This document shows, piece by piece, positions 7,916-13,532 of a DNA stretch of 16,724 nt (the first letter of the stretch is position 1; each line of letters starts with the position of its first letter). The stretch lies in NCBI GenBank assembly GCA_009937555.1, contig JAACFD010000017.1, positions 1-16,724 of the forward strand, read 5' to 3'. The notes below the pieces were generated by a model. It was not told where the DNA came from. It saw nothing but the letters and a program-made list of their open reading frames with translations, and searched no databases. The position numbers and the translations under genes were made by a program. The DNA comes from Chlamydiales bacterium (GTDB lineage: Bacteria; Chlamydiota; Chlamydiia; Chlamydiales; JAACFD01).

Positions 7916-8344
7916 ATGGATGCAAATTTAAATATGGTAGGACCGGCGATTGCTCTTGGTTTAAGCTGTCTAGGCAGTGCAATTGGTTGTGGTATCGCAG
8001 GGATGGCTTCTCATGGAGCTATGAGTCGTGTAGAAGAAGGACATGGTAAATTCATTGGTATGTCTGCTGCACCTTCCTCACAGGCTATTTACGGATTTAT
8101 TCTAATGCTCATGATGAGTGGAGCAGTAGATAAAGGGATGTCTCCTTATACAGGTATTGCTGTAGGTTTGTTTTCAGGTTTAGCGATTATGATATCAGCT
8201 ATTTACCAGGGTAAGTGTGCGGCCACTGCTATCCAAGCAAGTGCTAAGCAGCCAGCTATTTTTGGTAAGTGTTTTGCTGCAATTGGTATTGTTGAATCTT
8301 TTGCATTATTCGCCTTCGTTTTTGCTTTAATGATCTTAAAGTAA
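7916..8344 (+). CDS. atpK: V-type ATP synthase proteolipid subunit K (rotor ring)
   Basis: Rotor-ring proteolipid, 142 residues with four membrane helices. It is two fused hairpins, as in E. hirae NtpK (about 156 aa) and unlike the single-hairpin Thermus subunit. Only the second hairpin keeps the ion-carrying carboxylate, Glu127, in AAIGIVESFALFAF; the matching position of the first hairpin is in PSSQAIYGF. Ser55, Gln56, Tyr59 and Gln98 (in IYQGK) align with NtpK Thr64, Gln65, Tyr68 and Gln110. The start ATG 7916 follows AAGGAG (7902-7907) by 8 nt; an out-of-frame ATG at 7911 is ignored. It comes 24 bp after atpI. Confidence 0.96.
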   Translation: MDANLNMVGPAIALGLSCLGSAIGCGIAGMASHGAMSRVEEGHGKFIGMSAAPSSQAIYGFILMLMMSGAVDKGMSPYTGIAVGLFSGLAIMISAIYQGKCAATAIQASAKQPAIFGKCFAAIGIVESFALFAFVFALMILK

Positions 8345-8356
8345 GAGGTTGTTTCA

Positions 8357-9754
8357 ATGGGGTCAAGGATAGAGAAGGATAGCCTAGGAGAAGTTGAAGT
8401 TCCTGATAATAGATATTATGGAGCACAAACTCAACGCTCTTTGCAAAATTTTAAGATTAGTCATAATCAAATGCCTTACCCTATTATTCTTGCTTTTGCA
8501 GTAGTTAAAAAGGCTGCAGCAATTACTAATGTTGAATTAGGCGTTTTAGATGCAGAAATAGGCTCTACCATTCAGTATGTCTGTGATGAAATCATAGAAG
8601 GAAAGATTGGTAGAGAGCATTTTCCTCTGCTAGTGTGGCAAACTGGCTCTGGTACGCAGACTAACATGAATGTTAATGAGGTAATTGCTAACCGTGGTAT
8701 AGAGATATTAGGTGGAGATAAGGGGAGTAAAACTCCTGTTCATCCTAATGATCATGTTAACCGCTCTCAATCTTCTAATGACACATTTCCCACTGCTATG
8801 CATATTGCAGCTTACCAGGAGACAAAGCAAAGGCTTTTGCCCGCACTAGATGCATTTATTAAAGAATTAAAGGCTAAACAAGAAGCCTTTAAAGCCATTT
8901 TCAAAATAGGTCGTACTCATTTAATGGATGCTACACCTCTAACTCTAGGGCAAGAATTTTCTGCATATGTCAATCAAATGGAGAATGCTAAAAAAGGTAT
9001 TGAAAATAGCCTAAATTTTATTGCTGAGCTAGCTTTAGGAGGGACTGCAGTTGGGACAGGTATCAATTCTCCTGAGGGGTATAGCGAATTAGTAGCTAAG
9101 CATATTGCAAAGCTAAGTTCACTTCCATTTATATCTGCTAAAAATAAGTTCCAGGCATTATCTACTAATGATGCCATTTTACAGTTAAGTGGCGCTCTTA
9201 AAGTCTTAGCAACTACAGCAATGAAAATGGCCAATGATATACGCTGGCTCTCTTCTGGGCCTAGATGTGGAATTGGAGAGCTTGTGATTCCCTCGAATGA
9301 GCCAGGCTCATCTATTATGCCTGGAAAGGTTAATCCTACCCAGTGTGAAGCCCTTACGATGCTTTGCTGTCAAGTTATGGGGAATGATGTGGCCATAACA
9401 GTTGCTAATTCTCAAGGAAACTTTGAGTTAAATGTTTTTAAGCCAGTCATGGCATACAACCTTTTGCACTCGATAGAGCTTCTTTCAGATGGCTTAAATA
9501 ACTTTAATGCTAAATGTCTATCTGGAGTTGAGGCAAATACTGAGCAGATATCAAAGCATCTAGAGAATTCATTAATGCTTGCAACAGCTCTTGTCCCTAC
9601 TGTCGGCTATGACAAAACTAGTAAGGTAGTCTTAAAGGCTCATCAAGAGGGTAAAACTTTAAAACAAGCTGCTCTTGAGCTTGGCTTTGTGACAGAAAAT
9701 GAATTCGACTCTATTATTAAACCTGAAAAGATGGTTCCTAACGCTACTTCATAA
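8357..9754 (+). CDS. fumC: Fumarate hydratase, class II
   Basis: Reversible hydration of fumarate to L-malate in the TCA cycle, as a cytoplasmic homotetramer. At 465 residues it is full length (E. coli FumC 467). Visible blocks are WQTGSGTQTNMNVNEVIANR, HPNDHVNRSQSSNDTFPTAM, GRTHLMDATPLTLGQEF with His188, and the fumarase/aspartase signature GSSIMPGKVNP at 317-327 with catalytic Ser318. The numbering coincides with E. coli FumC. The motif set favours fumarase over aspartase or argininosuccinate lyase. The start ATG 8357 has AGAGG (8344-8348) 8 nt upstream and lies 12 bp after atpK, which implies co-transcription with the ATPase genes. Its last 11 bp overlap the convergent gene ending at 9744. 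Confidence 0.97.
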   Translation: MGSRIEKDSLGEVEVPDNRYYGAQTQRSLQNFKISHNQMPYPIILAFAVVKKAAAITNVELGVLDAEIGSTIQYVCDEIIEGKIGREHFPLLVWQTGSGTQTNMNVNEVIANRGIEILGGDKGSKTPVHPNDHVNRSQSSNDTFPTAMHIAAYQETKQRLLPALDAFIKELKAKQEAFKAIFKIGRTHLMDATPLTLGQEFSAYVNQMENAKKGIENSLNFIAELALGGTAVGTGINSPEGYSELVAKHIAKLSSLPFISAKNKFQALSTNDAILQLSGALKVLATTAMKMANDIRWLSSGPRCGIGELVIPSNEPGSSIMPGKVNPTQCEALTMLCCQVMGNDVAITVANSQGNFELNVFKPVMAYNLLHSIELLSDGLNNFNAKCLSGVEANTEQISKHLENSLMLATALVPTVGYDKTSKVVLKAHQEGKTLKQAALELGFVTENEFDSIIKPEKMVPNATS

Positions 9755-10289
9755 TATAGCTAATGCGAGACATTATTAAGGCTTCTCTCCAGCCAGCAAG
9801 CTTATCTTCGCTTACTTTTGTATGGTTCGCTACAAAGCTAAAGATGAAAATACCGCCAAATTGGCCACGTTGAAACAGTGATAGTCTTTGAACAGGGATC
9901 CCATAATCAGGGGGGGACCAATGCACTATCATACGATTTTTCTGATGGTCTAGAAACTCTCTATCCATATCTAAGCTTTTGATAGCGGGAAAGGCTTTTT
10001 TACCATAAGCTTTAGCAAACTCCTCTAAGCTTAAAGTAGATAGATAGCGCTCACCGATAAGAGCTTCATCGTAGTTATAAGGAGATTTCTCCTCATGAAT
10101 GTACATAAATTCAACGGCTTTTTCATCGTGAATCCACAGCCAGCGTTTATGCACTTCACTACTTTCAACGGCTTCAAACTGAGAAGCCATATACTTTGGC
10201 ATATTGAAATTGAAAGTCGTACCTAGCTTTTCTAAGGCGCTAATTGGTAGTGCGATACTTATAATTAAAGCAATACATAGCTTATTCAT
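9744..10289 (-). CDS. Secreted protein of unknown function
   Basis: Unrecognised protein of 181 residues. The N-terminus MNKLCIALIISIALPISA is a signal peptide with a likely cleavage after ISA (residue 18), so the mature protein is exported. The mature part is rich in aromatic residues (KRWLWIHD, HWSPPDYG). It ends with a strand-helix unit (GGIFIFSFVANHTKVSEDKLAGWREAL) like that of PsbP/DcrB-type folds. This is suggestive only. It lies 10 bp after the 505-aa gene and is probably its operon partner. Its stop (TAG, 9746-9744) lies inside the end of fumC, so the two transcripts are antisense over 11 bp and no separate terminator fits between them. The ribosome binding site is weak (AGAAG). Confidence 0.7.
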   Translation of the reverse strand: MNKLCIALIISIALPISALEKLGTTFNFNMPKYMASQFEAVESSEVHKRWLWIHDEKAVEFMYIHEEKSPYNYDEALIGERYLSTLSLEEFAKAYGKKAFPAIKSLDMDREFLDHQKNRMIVHWSPPDYGIPVQRLSLFQRGQFGGIFIFSFVANHTKVSEDKLAGWREALIMSRISYIMK

Positions 10290-10299
10290 ATACAGGCTT

Positions 10300-11817
10300 C
10301 TAGTCGTTTATTGTTCTAGCTTCCTTATATATTTTTTCCATTGTTTGATCAAATGAAATTTCACTGCTACTTTGAAGCAGTTCAACTTCCATCGACCTTC
10401 CAATGCCTTGACCAGCTGGTGTTTCTAGGTGTGCAAAAAAACTGTTTTTTAAATCATCCCCACTAAGAGCTTGGGGTAGAATAATATTGTGCTGCTGGAG
10501 CTTGTAGAGCGTAAGTTTTCTTAGGTCTCTTAGGAAGTATTTTAATTGAGATTTGATAGAGTCAGAATCTTCACTACTAAGGTGGCAAGACTTTTCTAGA
10601 AGCTTAGAGCGGTTTAATAAAGTTTGAGCAAGTAGTTTTGGTTGTGAGTTAGAGTCAATCTCTTCAAGTGAAGCGCTTAGTGTAGCAACTTCTTGTAGAA
10701 GTTCTTGGTTAATATGTTTATCTGAAGTGAAGGCTTCTAGCCAGGAGCTGGCAAGTGTATCAAGAGGGATCTGAGTCCATTGCCAAGCTGTGAAGAGTCT
10801 TAAGTTTAAAGAAAAAAGACCTTCTGAAAAAGGGATGTCGGGGCTATCTATTATACTCTTACTGTGATGAACACTATTGATTGTATCAAAGTAGTGTTGC
10901 ATTTTTTTTAAGTTTAGCTCTGGCCATAGGCCTTTGCCAAAGTCTTTTGAGTATGCTTGGTAGATAGGTGTTAATGGCGCCTGAAAGGGTAAGGGGGTTT
11001 TTAGCAAGTCCTTGTATAGAGCACGGACATTTGAAGCTTCCAAATAATATGAGAAAGAGAAGCCCTCAGGTAAGCATGAAAGGAAATCAATAAACCAGCC
11101 TTCAATATCAGTAGGTAAGCTCTCAAAAGAGGGTAGGTGATAGTCTAACTTATTGAAATGGGTTTTTAGTATTAAGCACTCTTTCTTCATTTTATCAAGC
11201 AAAGTATATGCACGATTTTCTTGAGGGGAAAAGAAGTGAAAATTGGTAAAACTAGCGTGCCAACAAAATTTTGTCGGTTCAGGGAACAGTGACTTTACAT
11301 ATTCCAGTCTTGTGGAAAGCTTTGAGTAAAAAGATGTGTCAGATGTTTTTACAGGGGAGATCTCAATATAACACTCTATACCAAATTCACAGATATACTG
11401 TATGCGCTCTTTTAGAATATGGGTAAGGGAGGAAGGTTCTTGATTATTTTGGCTGCAAAAACTTATAGCGTTATAGCCAAGTTCTAAAACGCGTTTACAG
11501 AAAGTCTCACAGTTTTCTTCTTTTTCAAGCAGGTATTTAGGAAAAGAAACCTGGATTGAGTTTGAAAAGGAAAAGCTAGTATCTGAGGGAAGGCGCAGTA
11601 CTCGTTTTTCAAGTTTCGGCTTTTGGGTAGCTTTAAGTAGTTGGGTTAAGCCAATAGAGGCTAAAAAGCTGTAGAGACCAGAAGCTTGCGATAGTATTGC
11701 ATTGTTTGCTGATGAAATGACCTTATCTTCTATTGTGAAGCCTTCTGCAGGGTGCTGCTGAGGAGCTATTTTGGTAGCTACTGATAGAGGACGCTTTTTT
11801 GGCTCTTTAGTTGACAT
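10300..11817 (-). CDS. 505-aa protein of unknown function, possible TIM-barrel glycosidase relative
   Basis: Unrecognised cytoplasmic-looking protein: a basic N-terminus (MSTKEPKKRP), no signal peptide and no clear membrane helix. Repeated strand-helix units occur: FCKRVLELGYNAISF, ILKERIQYICEFGIECYIEI, FCWHASFTNF and EGFSFSYYLEAS. They read like a beta/alpha barrel. Near residues 345-375 is LFTAWQWTQIPLDTLASSW, which recalls the F-x-x-W-x-W...I-x-x-x-W stretch after the barrel in GH67/GH115-like glycosidases. I cannot place catalytic acids, so this is a fold-level guess that needs a profile search. The C-terminal 120 residues look helical. The start ATG 11817 has no clear Shine-Dalgarno sequence. 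It heads a probable two-gene unit with the secreted protein downstream. Confidence 0.6.
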   Translation of the reverse strand: MSTKEPKKRPLSVATKIAPQQHPAEGFTIEDKVISSANNAILSQASGLYSFLASIGLTQLLKATQKPKLEKRVLRLPSDTSFSFSNSIQVSFPKYLLEKEENCETFCKRVLELGYNAISFCSQNNQEPSSLTHILKERIQYICEFGIECYIEISPVKTSDTSFYSKLSTRLEYVKSLFPEPTKFCWHASFTNFHFFSPQENRAYTLLDKMKKECLILKTHFNKLDYHLPSFESLPTDIEGWFIDFLSCLPEGFSFSYYLEASNVRALYKDLLKTPLPFQAPLTPIYQAYSKDFGKGLWPELNLKKMQHYFDTINSVHHSKSIIDSPDIPFSEGLFSLNLRLFTAWQWTQIPLDTLASSWLEAFTSDKHINQELLQEVATLSASLEEIDSNSQPKLLAQTLLNRSKLLEKSCHLSSEDSDSIKSQLKYFLRDLRKLTLYKLQQHNIILPQALSGDDLKNSFFAHLETPAGQGIGRSMEVELLQSSSEISFDQTMEKIYKEARTIND

Positions 11818-12032
11818 AGATGTTTTCTTGGCTTGTTTTGTATGCTACAATTTTCCTTGATTTTACTTTAAAATGAAAGGCCTCTTCTAAGGTTTTATTG
11901 TTAAGGGGGTATGCTTGTGTTTATCTCCTTCATAATAAGCTATTTTAATAAAAAAATGGAAAAAAAGGCCAGGTTGCACTATCTTCCTTATTTTATGATT
12001 ATAAAAATGTATATATATACTAAAGGGATAAC
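11818..12032. promoter_or_regulatory. Divergent control region upstream of the DAHP synthase gene
   Basis: A 215-bp AT-rich gap between the 505-aa gene (-) and the DAHP synthase gene (+). A weak plus-strand promoter is possible: TTGCAC at 11974-11979 as -35, with the AT-rich run TATGATTATAAAA (11994-12006) supplying -10 candidates at 14-20 bp spacing. None is ideal. A 41-codon open frame (11911-12036) runs through it. I see no convincing minus-strand promoter for the 505-aa gene. Confidence 0.35.
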
Positions 12033-12036
12033 ATGA
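11911..12036 (+). other. Possible 41-codon leader ORF overlapping the DAHP synthase start
   Basis: An open frame starts at ATG 11911, directly after AAGGGGG (11903-11909), and stops at TGA 12034-12036. It overlaps the downstream ATG as ATGA. It encodes 41 residues with five Tyr and four Phe. This suits a leader sensing aromatic amino acid supply ahead of a shikimate-pathway gene, and the overlap would couple translation. Against it: the ribosome binding site is unusually close to the ATG, the composition is what AT-rich DNA gives by chance, and a promoter at 11974 would exclude most of it. It is listed as a candidate only. Confidence 0.2.
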
Positions 12037-13082
12037 GCTTAGCTCAACATCTACTTACACCTCAAGAGTTGCGAAAACGCTACCCTCTCACACAACAAAA
12101 CCAAGAATTTATTTCTCTTTGCAGGCAAAATGTACAGTCAATTGTTAAAGGGGAGAGTGATAAAAAACTACTTATCTTGGGGCCATGCTCAGTACACTCA
12201 AGCAAAGAATTGTTAGAATATGCTGAGAAATTTAAGGCGCTTCAAAGTCAAGTAGAAGACCGTTTTTTTTGTGTGCTGCGGGTCTATATTGAAAAACCTA
12301 GGAGCTGTCTAGGTTGGAAAGGTCTACTCTATGACCCAGATTTAGACTCTAGCTATGACCTAGAAAAAGGCTTAAAAGTTTGTAGAGAGCTTTTAGTAGA
12401 TTTAACTGCAATGGAAATTCCTATCGCAATTGAATTCTTAGAGCCCTTAGTTGTTTCTTATTTTGAAGATTTAATTTCCTGGGGTTCAATTGGAGCACGG
12501 ACATCTTCCTCTCAAATACATAGACAGATGGCTTCAGCGCTAGATTGTCCTGTGGGTTTTAAAAATGCCACAGATGGAAATATTGATGTCGCATGTGCTG
12601 GAATTTTATCTTCAAGCCACTCTCATAGCTTTTTTGGTGTAGATACTAGCGGTGTATTATCTCACATTAGATCTAAGGGAAATCCATATACTCACCTTGT
12701 TTTAAGAGGTTCTTGTGAGCAAAGTAACTATAGTCAAAATTCTGTAAGTCATGCTCTAAGAACATTGGCGGCCTTTGGTTTAAGTCAAAGAATGATTATA
12801 GACTGCGCACATGGGAATAGCGGAAAGACCGTCCAAGGGCAATTAAGAGCCTTTCAGCAGGTATTGCAGCAGTGGCTGGAGGGAGCAGACTACGTTATGG
12901 GGACTATGTTTGAAAGTTACCTAGAGTCAGGTAAACAAGAGTGGAGCGAAGGCGCAAGTTTTAAAGAAGGTTTGTCAGTTACAGATCCTTGCTTAAGCTA
13001 TGAGCAAACTGAAAACGCTATTCTTCAGGCATATGATAGTCTAAGTTCATTTTCCAGTAGGTCTAGTAGTTGCTTGTGCTAG
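12033..13082 (+). CDS. aroG: 3-deoxy-7-phosphoheptulonate (DAHP) synthase, class I AroF/G/H type
   Basis: Condenses phosphoenolpyruvate and erythrose 4-phosphate to DAHP, the first step of the shikimate pathway. It has 349 residues and aligns along its length with E. coli AroG (350). Blocks are LLILGPCSVHSS, RVYIEKPRSCLGWKGL, SWGSIGARTSSSQIHR (PEP-binding Arg), PVGFKNATDGN (catalytic Lys177), LVLRGS and MIIDCAHGNSGK (metal ligands). The N-terminus is about 9 residues shorter than AroG and cannot be extended, because an in-frame TAA stands at 12021-12023. AAAGGG (12022-12027) is a suitable ribosome binding site. Several effector-site positions differ from AroG. The C-terminus has a Ser/Cys-rich tail after the conserved domain. 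The paralogue label (aroF, aroG or aroH) cannot be fixed from sequence. Confidence 0.94.
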   Translation: MSLAQHLLTPQELRKRYPLTQQNQEFISLCRQNVQSIVKGESDKKLLILGPCSVHSSKELLEYAEKFKALQSQVEDRFFCVLRVYIEKPRSCLGWKGLLYDPDLDSSYDLEKGLKVCRELLVDLTAMEIPIAIEFLEPLVVSYFEDLISWGSIGARTSSSQIHRQMASALDCPVGFKNATDGNIDVACAGILSSSHSHSFFGVDTSGVLSHIRSKGNPYTHLVLRGSCEQSNYSQNSVSHALRTLAAFGLSQRMIIDCAHGNSGKTVQGQLRAFQQVLQQWLEGADYVMGTMFESYLESGKQEWSEGASFKEGLSVTDPCLSYEQTENAILQAYDSLSSFSSRSSSCLC

Positions 13083-13090
13083 AACTTAGA
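13040..13090. terminator. Inverted repeat across the convergent DAHP synthase/lipoprotein gene ends
   Basis: TCTAAGTTC (13040-13048) is the exact reverse complement of GAACTTAGA (13082-13090), with a 33-nt loop. The right arm starts in the DAHP synthase stop codon and runs over the lipoprotein stop codon (13088-13086). It is placed where a bidirectional terminator would be needed. The loop is long, the stem is not GC-rich and no strong T-run follows on either strand, so termination is uncertain. Confidence 0.35.
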
Positions 13091-13532
13091 AAATTTCTTC
13101 TTCAGTTACTATAATCTCTTCCCAGAGTTTATGTGTCCACCTTTCTGATACGACATTATCTTCAAAGAGCTCTACTTTATAACTAGCTGCAACTTGTTTT
13201 TGGGGGAGTTCAACGTTAAAGTAGCCTGTTCTTTTTTCTATTGGGAGCCGGTAGTTTTTAGTTTCCATATCTGTAAATAGTACTTGAAGCTTTAGAAAGT
13301 CTATTTCGGGTTCAGGGGATAGCTTTTTGAGTTTCCAGTAGATAATGATGCTATTACCTTTTGAAGAAGAGAATTTGCTAGGGTTGGGGGTTTCTAAGCG
13401 GTGGCTTGGAAGCTCTGTATGAGAAAAATAGTGCTCCTGCACGGACAAAGCTGATTGTTGGCAGGAGGATAGCTGCAGTAAGAGGAAGCCCAAGAAAAGC
13501 AATTTTATAAGTTTTTCTACTATTTTTATCAT
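13086..13532 (-). CDS. Putative lipoprotein, gene downstream of valS
   Basis: A 148-residue exported lipoprotein. Basic residues and a long hydrophobic stretch lead to the lipobox LSSC, giving a lipidated Cys24. The mature part looks like a beta-sandwich, with alternating hydrophobic strands such as SIIIYWKLKK, FLKLQVLFTD, GYFNVELP and SYKVELFED. The gene overlaps the end of valS by 4 bp (ATGA) and has no strong Shine-Dalgarno sequence, so it is probably translated by coupling to valS. C. trachomatis also carries a hypothetical gene (CT303) beside valS, and this may be its counterpart. That link rests on position only. Its stop is 3 bp from the convergent DAHP synthase stop. Confidence 0.75.
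   Translation of the reverse strand: MIKIVEKLIKLLFLGFLLLQLSSCQQSALSVQEHYFSHTELPSHRLETPNPSKFSSSKGNSIIIYWKLKKLSPEPEIDFLKLQVLFTDMETKNYRLPIEKRTGYFNVELPQKQVAASYKVELFEDNVVSERWTHKLWEEIIVTEEEIF

Noticed and set aside
8974..9234. Minus-strand 86-codon frame inside fumC
   Set aside because: Antisense to a full-length conserved enzyme, with no supporting signals.
9761..9775. TAATG/CATTA inverted repeat near the fumC end, considered as a terminator
   Set aside because: Five AT-rich base pairs with no T-run; expected by chance in such DNA.
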